64,000 nt of DNA from positions 8,176,501-8,240,500 of the forward strand of contig CP114495.1 in assembly GCA_027186245.1 (NCBI GenBank). Reading direction: 5' to 3'. Both the position numbers and the translations under genes were made by a program. Below are positions 12,428 to 29,059 of the stretch, one piece after another. The stretch is from Coriaria nepalensis. Lineage: Eukaryota > Streptophyta > Magnoliopsida > Cucurbitales > Coriariaceae. The notes under the pieces are model-generated. The model did not search any database. It was given only the letters and a program-made list of their open reading frames with translations, and had not been told where the DNA came from. The stretch's first letter is position 1, and the number at the start of each line of letters is the position of its first letter.

Positions 12428-14548
12428 CTTTTCTGCCCCACGTAAGTAGATGACCTATAGGTTCTTCCTTTGTTGGCTAGAATAGGGATAAGTTCAACCT
12501 ACTTATCTTGTTACACAAATTTCAAATCTTTAGATGAAATTTAATTTAATTATCTTTGAAATTATAACACATCTAAAATTAACATAAGAAGTTATCCCTT
12601 TTTTTACTATTCTAATTTCAATCCATCCGTCAACAACAAAAAAACAACTTAGAATCCACCGCACCAGTTCAAACCCAAATCTCCTCTATCTTAGAAAATT
12701 AAAATCCGGCAAAAATAAAGTAAATTCATCATCTACTATCGATGAAACATCTATGTTTTTGCCTCTTTTTTATCAACTACATTTTAGAAGCATATCAACT
12801 ACATCCAGCAACTTGAAACATAAGGTCCAGCACTTAAATGTCTACGCATCCCTCTTAGGTGAAATCGGGATCAGTTGGGAGGATGATACAAACAAAGTTC
12901 TCATTACACCAACTTATTGGGACAATAATAGTAATATATCCCTTACTTATTAGTTTTTATTTATTTATTTTCATCGAACATGTTGAGTGTGTTACAATCT
13001 TTTGTAGAAAAACAAGGCTTACAAGCAATTCTGGGGGAAAAAAAAAAGTGTGATAACTATGAGAAATTAGGGGTTTTGTTTGGGAAGGCATCTGTCACTG
13101 GCACACTCCGTCGCTCCTCCTCCAGTAGAGCCCTAGACAGCGACAAGGAAGATGACATGATGGAGGACTTCTATAACGATGCTGTCCACAACATCCCGAC
13201 CACCCCTAGCCAGCGATCTCACAATTTGATAATCCTGTCATTGGATGATGTGGAAGTTCTAATGAGTTTGGATGATTTGTATGAGGATCTTCACATCGGT
13301 CATGCGAATATGTCAAAGTTCACAACCCCCCACTGCATTCCGAGTCGCCACATTTCCATCCTCTAGGTTTGACTAATCCACCATTCACCGCTCCACGTGT
13401 TGTTTCTGATCTTCCCACCGATGATCCACCTATGACCAAACCGACTGCCATGCATCCGAGTACAGTTCAGGATATGTCACCAAAGAGAGACCAAGAAGCA
13501 AAGTAGGGCCAAAGATTTAAGTGACTGTTTCAAAACCTTTATGAATCAATCAAAGGAGAAGGCTGCATGTTATAGGGTCATAGCGAAAGGGAAAGATACT
13601 CATTAGGCTCGTTCGAGCAAGTACAACGTTGAGTCACTCGGGTATGAGGTAACCCAACCGGTCAAGAGGGGATTTAGTATCACCGAGTGTGGTATGGTTC
13701 TCAACGGTATCCCCAATCTTTCCATTACAACTTTCACCCTTGCAGCTCGGTATATCAAAGCAAGTGTTGCCAACCACGAGTTATTCATGATCATAAGTAG
13801 CGACCGTGCCTAACTTACTAATTAGCCCTCTTCCTTAACCGTTGCCGATATATGAACTCACTTCTACGAATTTTGAATTTGGCTTTTATGTTGGAAAAAA
13901 TGGCTTAACTCTAATTAGGTTCTTGGTATGTATGTTTTTTATTGGACTTATGACACTATGTAATATTGTAGTATGAAGTATGTTTGTGTAATGAAACTTG
14001 AAAAAGCTTTGCAATAACTATAATTATGTGATTGGTATGTATATTATCTAATAAGTTATACATTGATGCACACTTAAATAAGGCATTATGCACTACTTTA
14101 TATTGTACCTTAGAATAACATATCTCTTCAATCAGTACACTTTCCATATGTCTATCAACATCATTGTACTTCTATTAATTAATTTTAAACAATTCTTCTC
14201 AAACTATAACCCCTCATTATATATAGATAGATATTAATATTTGTGAATGTTGTTATATCTTCAATACTTCTTTCCCTTCTTAAACTACCACTGTAAGTTT
14301 GAGAACATCTGGTATGTCCTAGAAGTACACATTATGTGCATTTTCTGCTGACTTCCATCGTTAACATCACATATCTGGTAATGTTGTTATATCTTCAACA
14401 CTTTTTTTTCTCTCTTTTCAATTTTCCTTTTTTGTATCATACTTGCCTGTCTAGTATTCTTAAAATCATTACGATATACTTGCTTCCAAATAGCCATGTT
14501 CAATATATGTATGGTAATCCAAAGTACTACTCATGATTCAAGGTGCGT

Positions 14549-14597
14549 GCTATATTTTCTATTTTATATGATCTATATTTTCTATTTTATATGATCA
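14549..14597 (+). repeat. Short tandem duplication, ~24-bp unit
   Basis: The unit CTATATTTTCTATTTTATAT followed by GATC/GATCA occurs twice in tandem inside the decayed Harbinger element. Confidence 0.7.
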
Positions 14598-14973
14598 ACT
14601 AGCAAAAATAATGGGCAAACTAGTAATTTAGTTAATTTCTCTTTTCTATCTATGTAGGATTGTATAGGGGATATTGACGGGACACACATTAGTATTGTTG
14701 AACCTCTTGATCATCAAAAAAAAAATTCATTGGAGGAAAGGGACGGTTACATAGAACATTATGTATTTTCTATATGGAATCACTAGATGAATATTACCTC
14801 GTCGACTTTGGTTATCTGATGATACTCGTCTTTATGCCATATATCAAATATATGGGACACAATCGAATGCCCAGTACAACGAATGAACTTTTAAATTTCT
14901 ATCACTCATCCAAGTGGGTAGTCATAGAGAGAGCTTTTGGGTGTTAAAGAAATAGTTTAAGATCCTTGATGGG

Positions 14974-15186
14974 ATGCCACCATATATTGCGCTCCGACAA
15001 ACTTTGATCTTACATGCTTGTTGCGCTCTTCATAACTATATTCGTAAATCTCGGCATGGTGATCGTCTATTTGATATATATGGACAGGAACTCCAGCCCA
15101 ATTTCGAATCAAAATCTATTATCGAAGTACTAGACCATGAAGACAAATATGAAAGAGTGATTTTTTTAATCACCTTCAAAGACTAA
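14974..15186 (+). pseudogene. C-terminal end of the Harbinger nuclease
   Basis: This is the longest uninterrupted nuclease piece, reading MPPYIALRQTLILHACCALHNYIRKSRHGDRLFDIYG. The C..HN[FY]IR motif is characteristic of the DDE_Tnp_4 domain. It follows an in-frame stop after ERAFGVLKK, so it is part of the dead element and not a separate gene. Confidence 0.7.
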
Positions 15187-15460
15187 TGTTGGACAGAAGA
15201 GACCGAATAGCTGCATCTATTTGGAACAATCGGAATAATCAAAAGTAAGAAAGTATGAATGGATGTTTAATTCTTATTCCTACTCTCTCACTTACAGGGT
15301 ACAGTGAATCACTAGTACGGTAATAATCTCAACTTGGTAAATATAGATAGAGTCATTCAAACATTATTTTCATCAATTCGGCGTAATTAAAAACTTGTTC
15401 TACTTTTATTCAGTCATGGTTTCATGGTCAAAACAGTCGTCAAAGACTGACCTGCACATA

Positions 15461-15540
15461 AAAAATGGAAGAGTTAGAGGACGAATGGGAACAAGAGGCT
15501 GTAACTTAAAAAATGGTAGAGTTAGAGGACGAATGGGAAT
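15461..15540 (+). repeat. Two-copy tandem duplication, 47-bp period
   Basis: A ~32-bp block, AAAAAATGG[A/T]AGAGTTAGAGG and onward to CGAATGGGAA, occurs at 15461 and again at 15508. It duplicates a possible start region: MEELEDEWE in the first copy and MVELEDEWE in the second. Confidence 0.75.
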
Positions 15541-15842
15541 ATTTTTGTGAAACTACAAAAATACGTCGTCTCGATAAATCCCTATACAGACGTGGCCCGG
15601 TCTTAGGTGAAGCATCCGCCGCTTTGACACGTATTGCATCCTATCTGGTGCGATTGCAGCCCACCGAGACACTAAAACGGGATTGCCCATGCAAAAAGAA
15701 ACTACATTGCAACTCCAAGCCACATAAGCCGGAACATCCGAAGTGGGTCTTCGAAGACATTAAGAGCAAACTGGTGAAGTCCAAACATTCAATTTTTAAG
15801 TACAGAAATCGATGTTTATGTCGTTGTTCCATGACCATCTAG
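15513..15842 (+). CDS. Unrecognised 109-codon open frame after the Harbinger remnant
   Basis: The frame begins MVELEDEWEYFCETTKIRRLDKSL and has a basic, Cys-containing C-terminal half (CPCKKKLHC and CLCRC). I do not recognise it. Its start lies inside the tandem duplication at 15461-15540, and the first copy of that start runs into a stop after EQEAVT. Its position just after the decayed transposon suggests it is transposon-derived debris or a chance frame. There is no promoter or splice evidence. Confidence 0.15.
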   Translation: MVELEDEWEYFCETTKIRRLDKSLYRRGPVLGEASAALTRIASYLVRLQPTETLKRDCPCKKKLHCNSKPHKPEHPKWVFEDIKSKLVKSKHSIFKYRNRCLCRCSMTI

Positions 15843-15849
15843 TTTAGGA

Positions 15850-18800
15850 GTCTACATCGTATCTGTAAGAAAGTAATCATGACAGATATAGTGTACTCTA
15901 ACACACCCAACCATTTATAAAAAGCCAACAGTAACCGGAAAAGTTTTTAATTCTACAAAAAAACTGATCTAGAACAACAAAAAATGATAACTTCAAATAA
16001 ATTGTATGCCTTCACATTGTTTGATAGTGGAATCATTGAACGTAGAACTTGGCTTCATTGTGCAGTACTTATGTAAATGGTATGAGGAAGGTAATATTTT
16101 AGATTGATGAACAAGTTGAGAAGGACAAAATGTATTAAATTTAATGGTGCACTACGTATACCTAACATCGTCCTTGCTTGCTCCGACCGCTACGATACCT
16201 AGATGCACGGTCACTATCCGATGGCTGAAGCGATGGCTGTGTATAGGCATCACCTTAATGACAGATTGAAACATTGCATTTATGTACAACATTGTATGGC
16301 TGAACCGGTTTTTTTATCATGATTGCCAAAACTGGTTTTTTAAATGCAAAAAAAGAGATTCATTGCTAATCACACCCCTATTGAAAAACATCTTTCAAAG
16401 CAAATAAACATGAAAAGCGTCTTTCAAACCAAATTCTCCTTTGAAATGACTCGTTTTAGAACTGAAGAGCCGAAACTACAAGCAAAATGAGAGGGAAAGA
16501 ATGATCTAGTGTAGTGGATTCCGATTATTGGTGCTGGTGGCCGGAATTTGTAGAGAAATTGGCGCTGGTTGCTTTGTTGATCATATGGATTGATAAACAA
16601 ATGGTGAAAGGGATAACTTTTTAAGTTAATCTTACATGTGTTATAGTTGAAACAATTTTTAACATTTAGATCAAATTTCATTTAAGGATTTAAAACATAT
16701 GTAAGAGATTATGTTCGCAGAACCTATCCATATAATAATATCTATTGTTAAACAAAAAACGACTTACAGCGAAGAAAATGTCATGAATCATGTGAAGGTT
16801 TGAAAAATAATATTAATTAATTAACAATAATCAACGATTAGATGTTTTATGACAAAATAAAATGTATAAGAATTTTAACTATATGACAAATTTCACTTCA
16901 TTCTCGGATTGCGTAACAAATTCTTGACGACCCATCTACGAAATTTAGGTTCTTGTTTAGGTAATAATTGAAACCTTGTTAATTAAGAGCTTAAATTAGA
17001 CTATTGAGATGACCAAACGGCATTTCAATTCGTGAATAATTACGTTATATTCTATTTATTTATTTACTTTTTTGTCTTATGGTTCTTGAGTTGTAAAAAG
17101 GACTCATTAATTTGCATTAAAAATTGGAATGTTTGTCAATATTCTTATAGGGAATTATTAAGGCTTAAAACGATATAAAGTCAAGAAAAGTATAAACTAA
17201 ATAAGTTTAAACGTAAAAAGCAACCATTTTGGTATTTGTTTTTAAGTTTTAAAATGTAAAAACGTGTTTTGAAACACGTAATCAAATAAGAATTTAAGTT
17301 CAAAATTTTAAAATTTTTTAATAAATTTATTTATTTAAACTATACATAATATTAATATGATATATAATTATAATATAATATTATAATTTTAATATATGTG
17401 ATTAAAATGATAATATAATAATATTTTTCCTCGCTCATTAAGAAAATCATTAAGAAAATCTCTTCAACGTAAACGTACGTGTTTAGTGATAAGTGGATCA
17501 TGTACTTAAAATGCAAGAATTTATATATTTAAATACAAAATTTTATAGACCGAAAGAAGAAAACTTTTACCCAAAATAGAGGTTGGATTCGGTCTAAATT
17601 ATATATATCTGAATTTATTTAAATTTATGATATAAATTAATCTAAATATTAATTTAATTATTCATATAACACGTTACATTACTTAATAAATAATATTTAT
17701 ATTATTACTTCAATCTTTTTATTAAATGACATAAAATTATATAAATAATTAGATCAAGATTTAAATTAATTTATATCATAAATTTAAATATAAATATTTC
17801 TAATCGAATTTAAACTTTCTAATAAATATATTATGAAATGAGTCATGTTCTTAAATGTAAGGCTATTAAAAAAAAAAAAAACATGTTTTTGAGGGATCAT
17901 GCACTTTTTTTTTTTTTTTTTTGAATGGGTCAATGAGAGATCATGCTCTTACGGGCAAACTTACCCTTAAAAAGAAGATCCTTCCTCTATAAATGCTTCA
18001 CATAAAATAAAGTGGAAGAGTTTTAAAAGAAAACATAATTAATTGCTAAAAAAAAGTCTCTTTGCAACGTAAATTTCGCCAAAAGAAGCCTCAAACTTCT
18101 AACATTCTTGTGACACAATCAAGCTAGCATCAACCTAATTCCAATTTTTTATGTGACCATTGAACTGATTTTGACCAACTCTAGCAAAATATTTGAAGAA
18201 ACATACATTTTTAGTGGACATTTGAAAATGCAATAAATTAGATGGCATTTTGAGTTAAAATATATGTTTTACGAGAATTTTTTGATAGATTACTGATTAA
18301 ATTATAATTAAAAATATTATATTCACATATTATATTAATCATTATATCAAATTTTATATATTATTATGATTAATCGATTTTCAATATACTGAATTTACCT
18401 AATATTTTTTTATATTTTTCGAAGGTTGTTTAAATGGTAAGAAAATATTAAAATGACACTCATATATCACTAAGTTCATCAAATCAAATATTGGGTAATT
18501 ACAAGGTTGCACCACTCTTATTGTTAGTTAGAAAATGACAATTAAAATTTTAAATGATTTTATATCATTTGATATTCAAATTATATTGTCAAATATAAAA
18601 TTAAAAGGAGTTTTCACAATTTAGACATAACATAATATAAAATAATTTTATGGATGTGTTGATTTAATAATTTATAAAATACCACTAAAAAAAAAAAGAA
18701 AAAAAAATATTACATAAATAATTAATAAATAAATTCGATTTATTTATAAATTAATTAATCATAATTATATATAAATTTTAATATAATAAAATATATGAAA

Positions 18801-19140
18801 ATAATAATATAATTAGAATAACCTATCTAATCACTCTCTTAAATAGACTTAAAAGCCTTGTTTGTTTAAAGGTAAGATGAGTAGTAGTCAAGTTGTCAAC
18901 ATCTTAATAATGCGCGATGATAAGTTTTCATTTACTAAAGTTTGCTCTAACATACTCTAATCTAATTATCAATCCATAAAATTATTTTTTTTTAAAGAAA
19001 AAAAAATTATATATATATATATATATATATTATTTTCGTTCGAAAATTTATTCGTGTGGCCAAACACGGCCTTAAAGATGGGTGTTGATAAGGGAGAAAC
19101 ACAGGGAGGACAAGGGAAGTTTCACTCGGCCTCTTTCCCG
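15850..19140. other. AT-rich intergenic region
   Basis: More than 3 kb of very AT-rich sequence with poly-A/T runs and a TA repeat at about 19007-19030. No coding or RNA gene is recognisable. Confidence 0.4.
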
Positions 19141-19144
19141 TTAG

Positions 19145-19535
19145 TATATATATGTTCTCCCAACTACTCTCTACTTTTCCGTTCTCTCTCTCTCTCTGTA
19201 TCGGATTCTTGAATCTAGGGTTTTCCTTCAAGCTTTTTAATTTTTTATAGCAGAGTCTACGGGTTTGATTCTCTGCAACTTCGAGTGATTGTTGCGGGTA
19301 GTTTCGTAGTGAATTTCAGGGAAATTTTTGAAGGTCAGATTGATTGAAACCTTCGATCTGACTTCTGAGAATAAAAAGTTCGTGTTTTTATGTGCTTTGT
19401 TGAAGTTTCAAAGAGGAATTCTGTGCTTGTGATTCGCATCCGATCTAGGTGGGGTGAATGCGGGTAACTTTGCTTTGAAGCTTCGCCATCACTGTTGTTC
19501 AAGTAGAATAAGGAGAAGAGGAGTAGAAGAAAAAG
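19145..19535 (+). promoter_or_regulatory. Core promoter and 5' leader of the MAP kinase gene
   Basis: A TATA-like TATATATATG at about 19145-19154 is followed some 30 bases later by a pyrimidine-rich start region (CTCTCTCTCTCTCTG, about 19184-19199). A leader of ~340 bases then runs to the ATG at 19536. The exact transcription start is inferred. Confidence 0.5.
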
Positions 19536-23919
<4,384 letters not shown>

Positions 23920-24064
23920 CCATAAATATTAATCTACGAGGGTAGTATAGATTGAATTTTTATGCGTTGATTCCCGAGTTTGATGAGTAGTTTTCGTTAG
24001 AAGTTAAGAGTCTTCACCTAGTTTGCTGATTTGCCCTTGTAATTATGTAGACTACTAATTGAAA

Positions 24065-24080
24065 TTATGAATGAAATAAA
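24065..24080 (+). terminator. Probable polyadenylation signal of the MAP kinase gene
   Basis: AATGAATGAAATAAAAG-like sequence lies ~150 bases after the stop codon, a plausible near-upstream poly(A) element. This is inferred from composition and position. Confidence 0.35.
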
Positions 24081-24099
24081 AGTGTTCCGTATATTAGTC

Positions 24100-27036
24100 T
24101 GGTCGTATCGTTTTTGGTCAATCGCTGGATCTTTTGGATTCTCTTGGAACTTACAAGTCTTTGGTGGGCAACTTTAATATCCTTTCCTATTCGACATAAC
24201 ATTTTAGCTTTCAAAATGGTAATAGGGAAAAACAAAAATGCGCAAGCTTCATTTAGATACTACATATCTGCCAGTATAAAAGAATTGTTATAAATCTATT
24301 TACGTTGTTTGAAAAAAATGTACCAAATCAATTGATTAGAATTCTAAGAAAAACCCGTTTCTAAGATTAGGATATCAAAGCAAAATCAAATATTACTAAC
24401 AGCAATTTTACACATTTCCTACAACATTTGTTCTTAACTAAGACTTTTATGCATCCATCCAATACTTACAGCTACTTAGAGACAGTGGGGAGCGAGAGAG
24501 AGAGAGAGGTGTTGGACCCCATTGGTTGGTCCCATCACTCCTCTTTCACAGAGGATTGGGCGGGCGTGAGATGTGCTCCTCTATGAGTTCCGGCCTAGAA
24601 GTTCAGGAACAACCCACCTGGTGGTTTTGTTGAAACAATAAGAAGATTTTATTTCAGGTTCAAACAATAAGAAGAACCCATCTGGAACAACCCTTTTTGC
24701 TTCTTCACCTGTAAAGAGAAATGAAAAGTTTTAAAAAGAATATTAAGGTTCTGATCAAGCAAAAAGTCAAGAGGAAATGTGAGAGATGGGATGGCCTCAT
24801 GATCTATAGTGCATAGGCAGAAAGTAGAAAAAATGCCTATAGGGAATAACCAAGAGGCAAGGGAACTGGAAAGGAAAAGTTCTAAAAAAATAAATGGTGA
24901 AACCTCTTGCCAATGACCAGCACATTCATGTAATAAATATAACCTTCTTTCAATTCTTGCCTGTTCTTTTCTATGATGAAAAAAACAGAAACATTTTTCC
25001 TTTATTACTATTACTTTCTCCTCATCCAAAAGCTACAGACTCAAGATAATTTACTTCCATTCTGGAGCCTGAAACCCTAAGAATTCACCCATGGCCATAG
25101 GTCATAGCCATAAGAGGGCATACGTATTGCAGCATCTTACCAGGAATACACTACGGTCCTGATTTTGGACTTGACGGATAAAAGAAACAGATATAAATGT
25201 CTCTCCATAGGAACTACACCGAAAAAACAGGTAGATATGGAGACTGAAACAGAGACAGATACAGGATATGAGCTGAACTACAATTTCCACCACACCTATA
25301 AACCAACCTTAGGGGAAACTATAGTAATGTGAAAGATTGAGGGAGGCTATGCTCTTATTAACAAAAAAAAAAAGATAACTCCTTGTTATCTAAATGTAGG
25401 ATGAATTGGGTGGCCAAGGAAAAAAGTGCTAGCAGCTCCAAGAACTAAAGGTGATTTCGAAATTGTTAGGTCTTTCTTGCCTAAGCAACAGAACTTAGAA
25501 CGCAGGCCAAAAGAAAAAAATGAAGGAAAAAGAAAAAAAAAACTGAAAATCCCAACAAGAGGAAAAGAAGAAAATACCAAAACAAGAACAGGAAGAAAGG
25601 GAACAATTGAGAGGCATGAAAGATTAAGAAAGACCACTTTGTAGCACATACAATTGTAGATACTTACTTGGTACTTTCAAACTGTGTCCTGTACTTCCTT
25701 GATGTGATATACCAAGTGTCAAATAAACCACAAATGGCCATTTGTGATGGATGCGCAATGATTAGGCAGTTGCAGATAAAAACAAAACACGAGGTTTTAA
25801 CTTGCAAGGAAAGCTTGACTCATATTACAATGAGTTAAATAGCTAAAATATGAAAGGCACTCATTTATCTGTATCTTCTCGCCCAATCATATTCAAATTT
25901 TCAAAAATGATATATCAATGTACCTCCTATTTCTCTAATTAGAAGATTTCCTAAACCCGCTTCCAACCGAAAGAAACTATTTATTCTCATTCACATTTCT
26001 ACATCAATAACGATGTACATACGTCTTCTTTACAAAACAACTGCTAATTATATTGATTTGTTTAAGAAAAAAAAAATCTTCTGTGAAGTTACTGAGTTAA
26101 GCAAATCCTTGGAATAGATGATTCATCACTAAACTTCCTTGCAGGTGGATCATTCACCTACCAACATCGAAGCCATGGACCCTCAAAAGCTTCTGCAGTC
26201 TGCTTTGGTTTCATGAAGTGGCTTCTTAATAACTTATGATAGCTAGAAAAATCCAAGTAATATCAAAGGTCCTGATAGAGATTTTGGTATTCTATTTATA
26301 CTGAAACATCTCTCTAGAAGCATTTAGAATTTAGCAACTTTGTTCAATCAAATTGAAAGCCTAAGGAAAAATATGTTCAAAAGGCCTTTGCCTTTTGCAA
26401 AGGACCTAAGTTCTAAAAATATCAATTATTGTAAGTAACAAAGGAACTCTGCTAAGTGAACTACAACATTGAAGCTAGGGAAGATACAAACATTGAAGCT
26501 AGGGAAGATACAAACATTGCATATGGAAGTGTTGGGATTTTGAACCACAAAGTAGAAAACACATCCACAGTTAGGGCCCTACAAACACCTAAACAGCGAA
26601 TTTTGTATAGTTAATTTCACCAGGATCCTATGTTTTGCCAATTTATTACAGGTAAGAAAATCAGCACGGTTACAATTCTTACCGAGCAAAGATCTTGGCA
26701 TCAGAAAAGCACATTTTAAAGTAGCAAGAGCCAGTGTTACACATGAGAAAAGGAAAATTTGGAAATAAACCAACAAATGAAGCAGATATCATATTGAAAT
26801 GCATAATATTAAATAGAATATAGTCCACCAATTTTCATAAAAAAACACCAACCTAAAACAGCGTGCTGCACCATCAAGGAGATGAGCTGAACTAGGTGCA
26901 GCTTTCTAAAAACAGATATATGGGTAAATCTCTTCAACGTTTATCCTCAGATAACATTAAAACCTGGAATAAATCATCCAGTAGACTGTGGCCGAACTAC
27001 GATTATAAACACAGCTAGCATGAATGAAAAACTAGT
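24100..27036. other. Intergenic region between converging genes
   Basis: This region holds the 3' ends of the MAP kinase and FLX-like genes. Between them are a GA microsatellite (about 24490-24509), short frames without family resemblance and a 24-bp tandem duplication at 26467-26518. No gene is supported. Confidence 0.4.
26467..26518 (+). repeat. Perfect tandem duplication, 24-bp unit
   Basis: ACATTGAAGCTAGGGAAGAT followed by ACAA occurs twice in immediate tandem with no mismatches, followed by a third partial ACATTG. Confidence 0.85.
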
Positions 27037-28360
27037 CTATCTGTGTCCTTGAGCTCGCTGCATGTCATATGCACCCCAAGAAGCTCCAGGTCCATACTGG
27101 GGAAAGTTTTCTGCCCCAGTCTGTGCCTAGAATGGACGGAAAATGAAGGGTATTAAAAATGAGGGCCAAAAAGGCTAGGAAAAACCAGCTACTTCAGCTA
27201 TATGTAATGTGTGAGCATATATCCATGTGTATAAAGCATTTATAACATGTACAGATATAAAAAGAGCCCCCTAGTGCGCACACAGAAGAAAACAAGAAAA
27301 TAGATAACAGAAAAGCATACAGGATTCATCCCATAGCTGGCCTGGTAGAGGTTTCCTGCATATGTGGGATCAGGATTGGCATAATTTGCATTATATCCTG
27401 CACCTGGTAAGAAAATAGGTATTTGTAGGAGTAAAACTCATTGAACACGATCAATTGTATCAACCTAAAACACAGACCCCGTACCTGGATTTCCAGCAGA
27501 TGAAGCAGCAGCAGCAGCAGCACGTGCTCTCTTCTCTGCATTAGCCATCTCAGCACGAAGTTTCTCCAACTCCCTAGCCATTGTGATCAATTTCTTCTCC
27601 ATTACCTGACCATGCTCATAATTCTCTGCATAACCTTTCTTCTCATACTCAATAGCAGCTCTATAGTTCAACAAAACCATACAAGGACCACCATACATTA
27701 ACTTAAATTCTAGAAAAAAAAGTACTCAGATAGTACTTCACAAGAAAACTTCAAGTACCTAGCATGACGCAGTTCCTGTTTCATCGTTTCAACTTCTGCC
27801 CTCAATGCTGGGGCCTGCTGTAGATCTGCAGTAATTCTATTCAAATCATGTGTCATCGCTTGTACCTTTCCAGTAAGCTCCTGCCTTACAGTAGTCAGTT
27901 CCTTGATATCAGACCGAACCTGTTGAAGCTCAGCCCTCATGGGTTCCACCCCACGGAGATCCACTTCTAACCGAACAGACTTCTCATACAATTCTCTCAT
28001 CTGACCATCCTTCTCTGCCCGCAAAGAGTCTCCAAAATGAGCCATCCTTTGCCATTCATGCTGGGCTACTTCTAACTCCTGTTTAAGTGCCACATGTGTA
28101 GCAGCTAACCTCTGGTTATCTACGAGGAGGCCTTGAATTTCTTGATGCTGAGATGCAAGATACTCTTCTATCATTGCCGGGTGAGGAGGAAGAGACCTGG
28201 ATCCCCTCCCCAGCTGTGCTTCTCTCATTTCCTCAAAGAGAGCTGGGTGGGACATCGGGTGAAGGCCTCTTCCAAATGGAGGCTCATGGACTGAATGAGA
28301 TAGGCCGGCTTGAGGGGGGCCTTTCAACGGAAGAGGTGGCCCACGGTTTCTTCCTGACAT
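27037..28360 (-). CDS. FLXL1: FLX-like coiled-coil protein (FLOWERING LOCUS C EXPRESSOR-LIKE 1)
   Basis: Coding exons in order are 28360-27759, 27660-27485, 27403-27321 and 27126-27037, giving 316 residues. The N-terminus MSGRNRGPPLPLKGPP, then a Pro-rich region and HPAMIEEYLASQHQEIQGLL, match FLX-like proteins. FLX itself is a scaffold in the FRIGIDA complex that controls FLC; FLX-like paralogues are less well defined. A long coiled coil spans about residues 70-255 (DNQRLAATHVALKQELEVAQHEW through MARELEKLRAEMANAEKRA), followed by an Ala run. The C-terminus is Tyr/Gly/Asn-rich (AGYNANYANPDPTYAGNLYQASYGMNP) and ends MQRAQGHR. All junctions are GT-AG with consistent phase. A non-coding first exon is likely: acceptor before 28371, donor after 28869. 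The gene appears intact. Confidence 0.92.
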
Positions 28361-28868
28361 GACGTCTTTTACTGATTTGGAGATATGATGACAGTATAGA
28401 GCTGATGTGTAACTGATAATCCAGAATAACAAGAATCTTAATCAACATGAAACTTATCCCATAGCCATAGAAACATAACACTAAGGAAAAAAGGATGGGT
28501 AGCACATCAAATCAATAATATGAATGAGCCTAAAATTCAAGTATTCGTCATCAACTAATAAAGCTTTAGGGGAAAAAAAAAGAAAGATAGTGTCAAAATC
28601 TAGAACTTAACTAATCATTTTCTTGGAAGCAAAATTCCTACCTAAGTCCTACCTTTCTCACAAACGTACTCATATGATAAAGAAAAAAAAAAGTATCAGA
28701 ATTCCATATTTTCAGGACTACTGACATCTAAAAATTAGTTTTTTCATTTTCCCACGTTTTGTCGGCAGGAAAACAAGAAGTAATTCTTCTCCAGAAATAC
28801 ATATTAATAGTAAAAATAAATGAATAATCAAAACAAAGGAAATATAATCGGGTTATAAGATTACTTAC

Positions 28869-29050
28869 TTTGACGAGGCCGACGGCCTCAAGGAAGCGTT
28901 GGCAAGAAGGAAGGAATCACAGATAAAGAATTCTCATCCCTGAAATATTGCCGCTTATAAAACCCTAACAAGGAATTTTCTCGCCTTCTAAGGACAGGAA
29001 AATATAAAGACAAATCCAACTAAAAGAGAAAATTGGAAGGTATTGTTTCG
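28869..29050 (-). promoter_or_regulatory. Non-coding first exon and start region of the FLX-like gene
   Basis: On the minus strand GGCCTCGTCAAA is followed by the strong donor GTAAGTAA (28868-28861). An acceptor CAG at 28374-28372 lies eleven bases before the ATG. This indicates a 5'UTR exon ending at 28869 with a ~500-base intron. The upper boundary is approximate. Confidence 0.6.
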
Positions 29051-29059
29051 CCTTCCTCT

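Larger units (their letters stand above)
12740..15190 (+). pseudogene. Decayed PIF/Harbinger DNA transposon (Myb/SANT-like gene plus DDE nuclease)
   Basis: Two broken coding regions of a PIF/Harbinger element lie in order. At about 12980-13800 a Myb/SANT-like accessory protein is suggested by DNYEKLGVLFGKASVTGTL (family pattern Y..L...FGK..ATG). An acidic middle and a tail reading LAARYIKASVANHELFMIIS follow. At 14658-15185 nuclease pieces are clear. DCIGDIDGTHIS holds the first catalytic Asp, EYYLVDFGY the second, and VIERAFGVLKK the Glu. The downstream LRQTLILHACCALHNYIR block is diagnostic. Stops (TAG after SIWNH, TAG after GVLKK), frameshifts and a large loss between the first two catalytic blocks show it cannot make a transposase. 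I could not identify terminal inverted repeats. Confidence 0.75.

Noticed and set aside
25386..25649. Overlapping frames on both strands in the MAPK-FLX spacer
   Set aside because: Composition is low-complexity (Lys/Arg-rich one way, Phe/Leu/Ser-rich the other) with no recognised domain.
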